Assembly (NCBI RefSeq): GCF_002196855.1
Contig: NZ_NIPW01000024.1
Location: 114,326 to 178,325, forward strand
Direction: 5' to 3'
Length of the DNA stretch: 64,000 nt
Source of the DNA: Haematobacter genomosp. 1
GTDB taxonomy: Bacteria; Pseudomonadota; Alphaproteobacteria; Rhodobacterales; Rhodobacteraceae
Shown: positions 32,838-44,000 of the stretch, in pieces
How the letters are laid out: every line of letters begins with the position of its first letter
Numbering within the stretch: the first letter of the stretch is position 1
Made by a program: the position numbers and the translations under genes
The notes under the pieces: model-generated
Databases searched by the model: none
Told to the model about the DNA's origin: nothing
What the model saw: the letters and a program-made list of their open reading frames with translations, nothing else

Positions 32838-34376
32838 ATGGTTACGGGCATCCATCACATCACTCTGGTCACACGCCGCGTTCAGGCGAATGTGGATTTC
32901 TACGCGGGATTTCTCGGTCTCCGGCTGGTGAAGCGCACGGGCGGATTCGAGGATGCCGAACAGCTTCACCTGTTCTACGGTGACCGGACAGGCTCGCCCG
33001 GGTCACTGGTGACCTTTCTCGTGTGGGAGGATGGCGCGCCGGGCCGGGTCGGTCACGGGCAGGTGGCGGAGATCGCCTTTGCCGTTCCCCGCGCCGCGCT
33101 TGGCGACTGGCTGGGCCGCGCGCTGGAGCGGGGGATCCCGCACGAACATCCCCGCAGGGAATTCGGAGAGCCGGTCCTGCGGCTGAAGGATCCCGACGGC
33201 GTGGTGGTGAAACTGGTGGGCAGCGATCTGGCCGCGACCGCACCATGGACCGAGACCGTGCCGGAAGCGCTGGCGATCACCCGCCTGCGCTCCGCGACCC
33301 TGTTCAGCGAGGCGCCCGAGCAGACGGCGGCCTTCATCGCGCGGTTCGGCTATCGCCCGGTGGCGGAGGAAGGGACGGTGCGGCGCCTGCTGTCCGATAC
33401 CGACGCCATCGACATCCGTGACGCCACCGGCTTCTGGCCGGGTGTGCCGGGAACGGGGATCGCCGATCACGTGGCCTTCCGCGCGCCCGATGTGCCCGCG
33501 ATCCGCAGTATGGAGGCGGAGCTCTCCCGTCTGAACGCCACGGAAACCAACCTGCACGACCGGAAGTATTTCGTTTCTCTTTATGCCCGCGAACCTGCCG
33601 GAACGCTGATCGAATACGCGACCGACGGCCCCGGTTTCCTTGTGGACGAGCCGGAGGAAACGCTGGGAACCGCCGTGATGATCCCGCCTTCCGATGCGGA
33701 GCGGGCCAACGATCTTCGCGTGATGCTGCCGCAGTTCGCATTGCCGGACGCGCCCCGCTTCCCCCGGCGCGACCTGCCCTTTGTCCACCGCCTGAACGAG
33801 CCGGAGGAGCCGGATGGCAGCGCGCTGTTCCTGCTGCACGGCACGGGCGGAAGCGAAGCGGACCTGATGCCGTTCGCCCGCCGCGTGGCGCCGCATGCCA
33901 CTCTCATCGGTCTGCGCGGCCGTTCGACGGAGGAGGGGACGCTCCGCTGGTTCCGTCGGCTGGGAGAGGGGCGTTTCGACGAGGAGGACATCCGCTCGGA
34001 GGCAGAGGCGCTTTCCGCCACCATCGCGACCGCGATCCGGGGCTATGGGCTGGATGAGGCGCGCACCGGCTTTCTTGGATATTCCAACGGTGCGAACATG
34101 ATCTGGGCGGCGATGCTGCTGGAGCCGCGCGCGGTGCAGCGGGCGGTGCTGCTCCGCCCCGTGGCTGTGCTGTCGGCACCGCCAGTGCCGGAGGCGAGCG
34201 GAGCGGCGCTGATCGTGTCGGGGGCGATGGACGAGGTTGCTCCGCCCTCTCCCCTTGTCGCGGAAGCGCTGCGGGCGGCGGGCGTGGAGGTGACGGAGGA
34301 GGTGGTGGAGGCGGGACATGCCCTGACCCCTGCGGATGCCTTGGTAGTCAAGGCATGGCTGGAGGAACACCTTTGA
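32838..34376 (+). CDS. Fusion of a VOC ring-cleaving dioxygenase with an alpha/beta-hydrolase (MhqO-MhqD-like)
   Basis: 512 residues; ATG at 32838, with AAAGGGAG five bases before it. Residues ~1-300 are two glyoxalase/VOC modules of the MhqO ring-cleaving dioxygenase type: GIHHITLVTRRVQANVDFYAGFLGLRLVKRTGGFED, metal ligand His in the second module (GIADHVAFRAPD), and GTLIEYATDGPGF. Residues ~315-512 are a carboxylesterase/phospholipase-like hydrolase with oxyanion loop LFLLHGTGGSEAD, nucleophile GYSNGAN, acid in SGAMDEVAPP and His in EAGHALT. In Bacillus the same activities are separate proteins (MhqO and MhqD) dealing with hydroquinone and quinone stress. The neighbouring convergent gene encodes a flavin/quinone reductase. 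Reaction inferred, not shown. Confidence 0.85.
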   Translation: MVTGIHHITLVTRRVQANVDFYAGFLGLRLVKRTGGFEDAEQLHLFYGDRTGSPGSLVTFLVWEDGAPGRVGHGQVAEIAFAVPRAALGDWLGRALERGIPHEHPRREFGEPVLRLKDPDGVVVKLVGSDLAATAPWTETVPEALAITRLRSATLFSEAPEQTAAFIARFGYRPVAEEGTVRRLLSDTDAIDIRDATGFWPGVPGTGIADHVAFRAPDVPAIRSMEAELSRLNATETNLHDRKYFVSLYAREPAGTLIEYATDGPGFLVDEPEETLGTAVMIPPSDAERANDLRVMLPQFALPDAPRFPRRDLPFVHRLNEPEEPDGSALFLLHGTGGSEADLMPFARRVAPHATLIGLRGRSTEEGTLRWFRRLGEGRFDEEDIRSEAEALSATIATAIRGYGLDEARTGFLGYSNGANMIWAAMLLEPRAVQRAVLLRPVAVLSAPPVPEASGAALIVSGAMDEVAPPSPLVAEALRAAGVEVTEEVVEAGHALTPADALVVKAWLEEHL

Positions 34377-34380
34377 GCGG

Positions 34381-34938
34381 TCAGACGCCCTCCCGCACGA
34401 AATCCACGAAGCCGGCGAGGAAGCTCGCAAGCTGCTTCCGCGTTTCCTCGTTCTCCAGTTCGTGATCTGCGTCCATCAGCGTATGGGCGCGTGACACCAT
34501 CATCCGCCCGCCGAACCATGGCCGCGTGCCAAGTGTGCGGAACACCGGCAGCCAGGCGTTCTGGGCAAGGATGGTGCCGAAGCCGCCCGGAGAGGCGCCG
34601 ATGACCGCGACGGGCTTGCCGCCCCACACCTGCGCGATGTCATCGGCGGGCCGGGTCATCCAGTCGATCGCGTTCTTGAACACGCCGGGCAGCGAATTGT
34701 TGTATTCCGGCGTCACGACCAGCAACCCGTCAGCCTGCGTCAGCGCATCCTTCAGGCGGGCTACCGGCTCCGGGATACCCGACGCGGCCTCGTCATCGGC
34801 ATTGTAGAGCGGTACGTCGGCGATGCTGCCCATCTGCAGGGCCGCTCCCTCCGGCATCAGCCCGGAGGCGGCGCGGAGCACCGATGCGTTGAACGAGGCG
34901 CGGCGGAGGCTGCCGGACAGTCCGAGGAGGGTGGTCAT
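34381..34938 (-). CDS. NADPH-dependent FMN reductase / quinone reductase family protein
   Basis: 185 residues, ATG at 34938. The flavodoxin-like fold of this family is visible from LLGLSGSLRRASFNASVLRAASGLMPEG (FMN phosphate loop GSLRRASFN), through LLVVTPEYNNSLPGVFKNAIDWMTRP (PEYN motif) and GKPVAVIGASPGGFGTILAQNAW. Members reduce FMN, azo dyes or quinones. It is convergent with the dioxygenase-esterase fusion, with only 4 bp between the stops, which suits a shared role in quinone detoxification. The true substrate is unknown. Confidence 0.9.
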   Translation of the reverse strand: MTTLLGLSGSLRRASFNASVLRAASGLMPEGAALQMGSIADVPLYNADDEAASGIPEPVARLKDALTQADGLLVVTPEYNNSLPGVFKNAIDWMTRPADDIAQVWGGKPVAVIGASPGGFGTILAQNAWLPVFRTLGTRPWFGGRMMVSRAHTLMDADHELENEETRKQLASFLAGFVDFVREGV

Positions 34939-35046
34939 CGCGTTCCTTTCCTGTTGCTGGGCGGGAATATAGCATTCCCGGACGCTCCTTCATCTCCCGG
35001 GAAAGCGGGCCCGGCTGTCGGGGCTGCCCTGTCTTGCCGGCGGCGT

Positions 35047-38000
35047 CTAGCGGCTGTCCGTCTCTGCCGCATCACGGGGTACCGGCGCTGCCGATCCGTC
35101 GAGGGTGTCCGCGCTTTGCCGGGTCACCTCGACAGTATGGGAGCCGTCCCGCCTGGATACCGCGACGTGGTAGCGGCGGCCGTCGGGAAGCCGGATGTCT
35201 GCCTCGTAGCCCGGCCATTCGGGCGGGATCCTCGGCTCCACGCGCAGGTTTCCATCGGCCAGCGTGATGCCGAGGATCCCCTCCACTGCAGCGCGGTAGA
35301 GCCAGCCTGCCGAGCCGGTATACCACGTCCAGCCCCCGCGCCCGCGCTTGTCGCCGATGCCATAGACATCCGCCGCCACGACATAAGGCTCCACCCTGTA
35401 GCGATCCGCCTCCGAACGGTTCTCCGCATGGGAGACGGGGTTGATCATGTCGAAAAGACCATGCGCATCCGCACCCCGGCCCATTCGCGCCAGCGCATAG
35501 ACCATCCACGCCGCGGCATGGGTGTACTGTCCCCCGTTTTCCCGCACGCCGGGGGGGTAGCCCTGGATATAGCCGGGATCGCGGCCCTCGCCATCCGCAC
35601 CGCCGACGAAGGGCGGCTGGAACAGGCGAATGAGCCCCGCCTCGGTATCCACCAGATGCGACAGGGCCGCATCCACCGCGATGGTTGCGTGCTCGTCCGG
35701 TGCGATGCCGGAGATGGCGGCCCAGCTCTGCGCGATGGAATCGATGCGGCAGGCGTCGCTTTCCCGGCTTCCGAGCGGGGCGCCGTCGTCATAATAGCCA
35801 CGGCGATACCACCCCCCGTCCCATCCCGCCGTTTCCAGCGCCTGCGCCAGCCGCTCCCGATGCGCCTGCCAGCGGTCAGCGCGCTCCGCCTCGCCCCGCG
35901 CCCGCGCGAAGGGCGCGAAGGCGTCGAGCGTGGCGGCAAGGAACCAGCCAAGCCAGACGCTCTCTCCCCGGCCCTTTTCGCCCACCCGGTTCATGCCGTC
36001 GTTCCAGTCGCCCCCCAGAATCAGCGGCAGCCCGTTCGCCCCCGTCCGCGCCACGGCGAGGTCGAGCGCGCGGGCGCAGTGTTCGTAGAGCGGCGCCGTC
36101 TCCGCGCTGTGACCGGGTGTGTAGAAGGCGTCATGCTCCCCTTCCTCCAGCCTCCGGCCCTCCAGCCAGGGCAGCGGATGGTCCAGCAAGGCGGTATCGC
36201 CGGTGGCCGCCACATAGCGCTCGGTCAGATGGCCCAGCCACACCACATCGTCGGAGATCATCGTCCGGACACCCGCGCCCGTCGCAGGCAGCCACCAGTG
36301 CTGCACGTCGCCCTCGGGGAACTGGCGACTGGCGGCATTCAGGATCTGCGCGCGGGCGAGGGAGGGGTCCTGCAGGAGCAGGGCGCTCGTATCCTGCAGC
36401 TGGTCGCGGAACCCGAAGGCGCCGGAGGCCTGATAGAAGGCGCTGCGCGCGCGGATACGGCAGGCGATGGCCTGATAGGGCAACCAGCCGTTTATCATGA
36501 GATCGAGCTTCGGATCAGGGGTGCTGACCTGCAGGGTATCCGTGATCCCGCCCCATTCCCGTGCCACCGCGGCAAGCGCGGCCTGCCAGGCATCCTCCCC
36601 GAGCACGCGGGCGGGCAGGTGATCGACATCGGCTTCCGCCCCGTCGCCGAGCGCGAATGTCACGCTGCGGCTGGCGCCGGGGGGGAGGGTCACTTCCGAG
36701 ACGAGCACGGCGCAGGGATCGCCCTCCGTCTCCAGGGAGGATCCCGGCCAACCGTCCACCAGCGCCGCCGGACGGCGGGTGTTGCCCCCCCGCCCGAAGA
36801 ACGCGGTCCGAGAGCCGAGGAACCCCGTCACGACACGGTCGCAGGCGAAGACGGCGGCATGCCCTGCCGCTTCCGTTGCAAAGGGGTTCCGCGCGGCAAG
36901 CCCGCCGGAGGCAAGCCGCCGGAGCCGGATCATCGGCGCGGTCCGGCTGCGGTTCTGGCCCAGAACGCATTCCGCATAGCCCGCAATGCGGAGACGCAAC
37001 GTCCGCCCGGACCGATTGTGGAGCGTGAGACGGGTGAGCTTCGCCGGTTGATCCGCGTGGAGCGTCTGGACGGCCTCCACCTCCAGCCAGTCGGTAAAGA
37101 CGCGGAAGGTGGTCTGACCGAAGCCGTGCCGCACCTCGTAGAGCGCCAGCGGATCGTCGGAGAGGCCCGCGAAGGGTGTCGCGATGCGGCCGGTCTCTGC
37201 ATCGTGGATGAAGAAGCCCTCGCCCGGCGGGTCGATGACCGGATCGTTCGACCATGGCGTGATCTGGTGATCGCGGGAGTTGACCGACCAGGTGAAACCC
37301 GCCCCGGTGGCCGAGATGTGGAAGCCGAATGCGCCGCGCGCGATGACGTTGATCCAGGGATGCGGTGTCGCCTCCCCATGGCGGAGACGGATGACATAGC
37401 TCCGCCCGTCCGCGGAAAAGCCGCCATAGCCGTTCCAGAAGCGCAGCGTTTCCTCGGGGAAGGCAGGGGGCGGCAGGGCTTTGACCGGCACGGGGGGCGG
37501 CGGAGCCTTCGGGGCAACGGTTTCCTCGGCGATGGTGTCGAGCCGGTGGATCTGCTCGGACAGCCGCCCATTGCGGGTATGTATCGAAATCCGCGCGGCG
37601 GCGAGGAGCGTGTCCAGCGTCTCGCGGCCCAGCATGTCGCGGCGCAGGACATAGACATTGCCGCCTTCCCCCGTCCTGCGGCGCTCATAGCTCTGCGACA
37701 GGGCGTTGATCTCGTCCTGCAACTGCTCGGAATAGGAGGTGGCGCGCTCGTTCAGGATCACCAGATCCGCCAGCACCCCGCGCGCGCGGAAGTAGAGATG
37801 CATCCTGAGCGCTTCCCGCACGATGGGAAGATCCGCCTCGCTGTCCAGGCGGAGCAGGAAGATCGGCACATCGCCCGATATGCCCGCAGGCCAGAGCGCG
37901 GATTGCGGACCCATCGCCGCCTGCGTTTCCGCATCCATCGCCGTCAGTGACAAGTCTGGATAGACCAGCAGCGCGGCATACCGGCGGAAGAGCGCGGCTT

Positions 38001-41000
38001 CCTCCAGCGGGATGTCCAGATGGCGGAGCTGCACCTGCGAATAGGTCCAGGCGAGGCGGCTCTCGTGCTCGAAGGTTTCGGCGCGGCTGTAGTGCGCCAC
38101 CGCCCGCTCGAGTTCCTCCGCCGTGTCGGTGACGACGGTCCAGAAGATCAGGCTCGCCTCCTTGCGGGGCAGGATGCGGATGCGGCGGCGGAGGGAGAAT
38201 ATCGGGTCCAGCGTAAAGCCCGTCGCCCCGGTGAGTTCCACGCCCGGATCGAAGGCGGCCGCCGTGCCGAGCGTGCGCCCGCGGCCGATGAAGGCACGCC
38301 GGTCTGTCTCGAACTCGGTGCCCCGCCCCTCCGGCGGCCCGCTCAGGAAATGGGCGAGGTGCAACTGCCTGTCGTCCGCGTTACGCCGGTTGCGCCGCGC
38401 GGTGATGACACGGCCGTTCTCCCAGACCTCCGTGCGGACGAACATTTTCGAGAAGGCGGGATGCGCCGCGTCCGACTCCGCCCGGTCGAGCACGATCTCC
38501 CCATAGGAGGTGATCTCTATGGTCCGCGCCTCGGTGCCCAGATTGCGGAGCACGATGCGCCGCCCTTCCGCATTGGCCTCTGCCGCGACGATGACTTCCA
38601 TCCGGCTGTCGATGCCATGCGCGACCTTGTGGAACTCCGCCTTGTGGTCGGAGAAGACGGCGCCCGCGATCTCCCGTCTGGCGCGGCGCGGGCTGGTGCT
38701 GGCGGACCACCACTGGCCCGAGGTCGTATCCCGCAGGAACAGAAAGCTGCCGCCGTTGTCGAAGGTGGGGTCTGGCCGCCAGCGCGTGACCGCGAGCCTG
38801 CCATATGTCATATAGCCCGCCCCGGTGGTGGAGAGCATGACCGAGTGGTGCCCGTTGGACAGGATGGCCACCGCGTTGCGGTTGTCCTCCGGCTCGGGCG
38901 CGACGTTCAGGGGCTGCGCCTCCGGCCCGGCGACATGGGCGGGGACGGAGGCCGCGTCGCTCCGGGTAAGGGGCACGATTTCTCGCGGCGCCTTTTCCTG
39001 CAACAGCAGTTCCGCCGCCTTGATGACCGGATCGTCGTGAAAGCGCGTGCGGTGGATGCCGTCGAGGATGGAGTTGCCGATCGCGACGATGCTCATACCG
39101 TGGTGATGCGCCATGTAGTTCCGCACGACCGCGTATTTCGCGCCTTCCTGCAACCGGCTGGGGGTGAAGTCCACGGCATCATAGGCCCCCTGCGGGCCGA
39201 AGGCGCCCATCTTCTCCAGCCGCCGCAGGTTCGCCACCGCCGCATGGGGACGCAACTGGCTCGCCAGCAGCGTGGCGTAGGGGGCGACGACCACGTCCTG
39301 CCCGAGGGCGCGTTTCAGGCCAAGCTCCGGTACTCCGAAGGCGTAATACTGGTAGTTCATCTCCCGGTCGCGGGCGTTGAAGGCGCTCTCCGACACTCCC
39401 CATGGGATGCCCAGGCGGTTGCCGTGTTGTATCTGCACTGCCACTGCCATGGCGTTGGACTGGTTCAGGATACCGCCCACGCGCTCCTGCATCACGAGCG
39501 GGGGCATGAGGTATTCGAACATCGACCCGGACCATGACAGCAGCACGCCCCGCCCCTCAAAGGCGGTGACGGGCCGGCCGAGGCGGGTCCAGTGCTCCAC
39601 CGGCAGGTCGCCCTTGGCGATGGCAAAGAAGGAGGCGAGCCGCGCCTCCGACGCCAGCAGGTCGTAGCAGGACAGGTCGCGCTCCCCCAGATCCGGCCTG
39701 TAGCCGATGGAGAGGAGCCGCTTCTCCGGATCCATCAGGAAGCGGAAGTCCATGGCGAAGGCGAGGGCGCGCGCCCGTTCCGCCAGCGCGGCGAGGCGCT
39801 CTGCCAGACTGTCCTTCTCCTCCCATCCCGCAAGCGAATCCCCCGTCATCGCGTCGCATGTCGCTTTCAGCGCATTGGCCCACCAGACGAGTTCCGCGGT
39901 GGCCGCGTGGCCCGCTTCCCGATCGAGGTCGAGGCTCAGCTTGCGGATGTCCTCGGCGATGACGGCGAGGTTGATCGCGCGCACGGGGGCAAGCTGCGGC
40001 TCATCAAGATAGCTGGCGAGGCTCCGGGCGAAACCGTCGATCCGCTCCTCGATCCGGCGGCGGAGGGGGCGGAGCGTGCGGCAGTCATCCGGCACGGCGG
40101 CATGGCGCTCCCGCACCAAGGCCAGCACGTCGCCGATCCCGTCCAGATTGCCCAGCATGTTGACCGAGGGATTCCGGCTCCACTCGCGGAGCGCGGAAGA
40201 CAGCGTGACCAGATGTCCGGCGAGGTTGCCGCTGTCCACGGCGGAGACATATCGCGGCTCCAGCACGGCGAGGTTCGCCGTGTCATACCAGTTGTAGAGA
40301 TGGCCCCGATACTTCTCCATCCGCTCCAGCGTGCCGAGGGACTGTTCGATGCGGCCCACGGCGGCCTCGAAGCTGATCCAGCCGAAATCGCGCGCGGTCA
40401 GGACGGAAAGCAGATAAAGCCCTATGTTGGTGGGGGAGGTCCGCTCGGCAATCTTCGGGGCAGGGGCTTCCTGAAAGTTGTCGGGGGGCAGCCAGTTCGA
40501 CTCCGCGGTGACGAAGGTTTCGAAATACCGCCAGGTGAGCCGTGCCGTCCGGCGCAGCGTGTCACGGTCCGCGGGACGGATGTTCAGCCGATCCTCCGTG
40601 GCGAGCGGGCGGCTCACCTCCCATGCCGCCAGCGGCGCCAGCGTCCAGATCAGCGCGAAGGGCAGGGCGACGGCCAGACAGGCGGGGTTCACAAGCGCCA
40701 CCGCAACAAGAAGCCCCAGCCCGATCACCGGCGATATCCACATGTAGCGCAGGTAGTCTTTCAGATCGGACCGCGCGCCAACATGGACCTGCTGGGCCGT
40801 GCGCCATTCCAGCAGATGCTTGCGCGAGACGAACATGCGGTAGAGCGCGCGCACGATCGCATCGCCCATCGTCACCGCGAGATGCGCCATGAAGGTGAGC
40901 CGCAGGCCGAACTCCACCAGCAGGCCGCGCCCCTCGCTCAACACCACGTGGACATGGCTCCGGGGAGAGGTTCCCCGCTGCCGGGGCACGACCCCGATCA

Positions 41001-44000
41001 GGAAGTTGGCAAGCGGCACCAGGATGAAGGTCAGGACAAGCCCCACCTGCCACCAGAGCGCGGCGGTGAACGGCATCGTCAGCCAGCCGATGGCGGACCC
41101 CAGCACCCAGGCGATGGGGACCAGCGTGCGGCGCAGGTTGTCCACCATCTTCAGCCTCGCCACGCCGTTCAGCCCGTTCGTCGGGTCGAGGATGAAGGGC
41201 AGAAGCTGCCAGTCCCCCCGCGCCCAGCGGTGCTGGCGGGAGACATCCACTTCGTAACGCGTCGGGAAATCCTCGATCACCTGCACATCGGAGACGAGCG
41301 CCGCGCGGGCCAGCGAGCCTTCGATCAGGTCATGGCTCAGAACCGCGTTTTCCGGCAGGCGGTTGTCGATGGCGGCGTCGAAGGCGCGGACGTCATAGAT
41401 GCCCTTGCCGGTGAAGCTCCCCTCGTCCAGCAGGTCCTGATAGAGGTCGGACACGGCAAAGACGTAAGGATCAAGACCCCGGTTGGCGGAGAACACCCGC
41501 TGGAAAACGGAGCTTTCCGCCCCGGATGTGAGTGAGGGTGTGACACGCGGTTGCAGGATGCCGTGTCCGCGCGTGACAAGGCCAGTTTTGGGGTCGTTGC
41601 GGGGCCGGTTCACCGGGTTGTCGATCTTGCCGACCAGATCGGCGATGGAATCGCGCGGCAGACGGGTATCCGCATCCAGCGTCACCACGTAGCGCACCCC
41701 GTCCGGCGGGCGGGGGCCGGTGTCGAGGAAGGTGGTGTCGCCCTCACCCTCCAGAAGCTGGTTCAGCTCGCTGAGCTTGCCGCGCTTGCGCTCCCACCCC
41801 ATCCAAACGCCCTCGGCGGCATTGAACAGGCGGCGGCGGTGCAGAAGGAAGAACCGCCGCCGCCCGTCATGGGCATAGCGCTCTGCCAAGAGGTCAATGC
41901 CGTCTCGGGCATAGGCCACCAGTTCGTCGTCGGAGGGCTGCGTCTCCTCCGCCGCATCGGCCCAGTCGGAGAGCAATGCAAAGGACACCTCGCCGCGCGG
42001 ATTGGCGAGATAGTGCCGCTCGAGATTGCCCAGCAGGTCGTCGATCGTGTCGTAATCGGTCAGCAGGCAGGGGATGACCACCAGCGTCCGCGCCTCCGGG
42101 GGGATGGCGTCGGTGTAGTCATAGGCGGGCAGCCGCGCCGGCGGCACGAGCCGGGAGGAGACGAGGCTCACCAGCGCCATCGCCGCATCCGAGGCCGGAA
42201 CCAGTGCCAGCAGGATGAGCAAGACGGAGACGGGGAGCGGCAGCATCGGCTGGGCGGGAAGCGTGAGGGCCAGCAGCCCGGTGATGATCACGGAGAGCAC
42301 CAGCACCGGCACGAAGATCGCCGGCCAGCCCAGCCGCCGCGCAAAGCGGAGGCAGCGCTCCCCGAAGCGCATCCGGTAGCCGCAGGCATGTTCCAGCTCG
42401 CCGAGCCTGTCGCCCACCAGCACACGCCCAACCTCTGGCCCAACCGCTGGCCCGGTATCGTGGGGCGTGTCGCGCGGGGTGTCGGCGGGACTGCCCGCCT
42501 CACCCGTGCGGGTATCTGCGGGGTCTGCCTGCGCCTGTGGTTCCGTTGGACGGGCGGCGAAGCGATTCGGATCACCTGCGCCTGAAAGAGCACCCGCCGC
42601 GTCGGAACTGACCGGGGCGGGGGACGCGTCGAAGGACTGCGCAGGCGAAATGGGTGAGCGATCATTTCCCGGATCATCCGGGGGCGATGCGTTACCGGTC
42701 GAACCCGAAGAGGCCGTGCCTGACAGGGACGTGCCTGACAGGGGCGCGCCTGCTCCGGCATCCTGCAAGGGAGGGCGCCCCTCCGGGTGCGAGGGAAAGC
42801 CCCCCTCCCGTTCAGCGCCAGAGCGGAGGCTTTCCGCCGCTCCTTCACCCGACACGGGCCGGCGAGCCGATTGCGCCGCGTCAGGCGTCAGGCGCGTGTC
42901 CCGATCATCTGACCCGGTTGAGCCCCGCCCGATTGTGGCAGGCCCGATCGCGTCAGGCCACCCATCTGCATCGCGTGGCACATCTGCATCATGAAACCCG
43001 CCTGCATCCTGTGGCCTGTCCGTCCGGGCGAGGGCCACGGCTTTTTCCGCCACCTCCACCTCGTCGAGCCGGCCATGACGCGCCACGCGTTCGACCGTGT
43101 CGCGGTAGGCATTGCGTGACGGCTTGTCGAGGCGGCCATAATCGGAAGACTGCCGGAGCACCCTGTCAACAGCGCTGACCTTTTCGAACCATGTGAGCCA
43201 GTCCACGTCGTCCACCAGCCTGAGGCCGCGGATGATGTTGCCGCTGGAGACGTTGCTCGCCGACTGGCGTGCATGTTCCAGCGCAACCATGCGCTCGGCA
43301 GTGGTCCCGCGTTCCGCCAGCCGGGCATCCAGCCAGGCCGTGCCCTCGCGGGATATCTGCGTGCCGTCGCGGAAGCGATAGACGAGCTGGGACGCGAAGG
43401 TATCCTCCCGCGCTTCCGCGACATGCGTGGCCAGAAGCAGCGCCACGCCGCCTTCGCCCGCGGGGATGAGCATCTGATCGGCGAGCGCATTGGCCGCAAG
43501 CCTCTGCCGACGGGCGCTGTCCACCTGTTCCGATTGCCGGCGGAGGTTTTCGAGCAGCACGAAGCGCAGGAGCGCCGGAACCGCCCAGAGCTCTCCGATG
43601 GTGAGGATGCGGCGGGTCTGGTAGCCCTCGACCATCTCCGTCAGCCCGGCGAGCGAGATCTCGGAATCCACAATCGCCACGTATTGCCAGGCAAGTGCGA
43701 AGGCACGGGGGACCCGCTGCCCGTTGACAAGCGTGATCTGTGGCAGGTGGCGGTAGAAGGAGGGGGTGAGGTCGCGGCGGAGGTGGCGGAAGTTTTCCTC
43801 TACCACATGATGGTTGTCGATCAACCATTCGGCGGCGGGGGTGATAAGCTCCCCATCCCGCGCGGCGGCCATGATGGAGAGGTAGTTCCGCGCGATGACG
43901 GCCTGATTCTGGTCCAACCGCTCCATGATGCGGAAGGGCTGGAAGGCGTAGAGGTCGGGGCTTTCGCTCTCCGCGACGGCAGCGCCCGCCGCGCGGAGAC

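Noticed and set aside
34954..42585. Long plus-strand frames opposite the glucan synthase gene
   Set aside because: Same cause: antisense of a highly GC-biased gene with clear family motifs on the minus strand.
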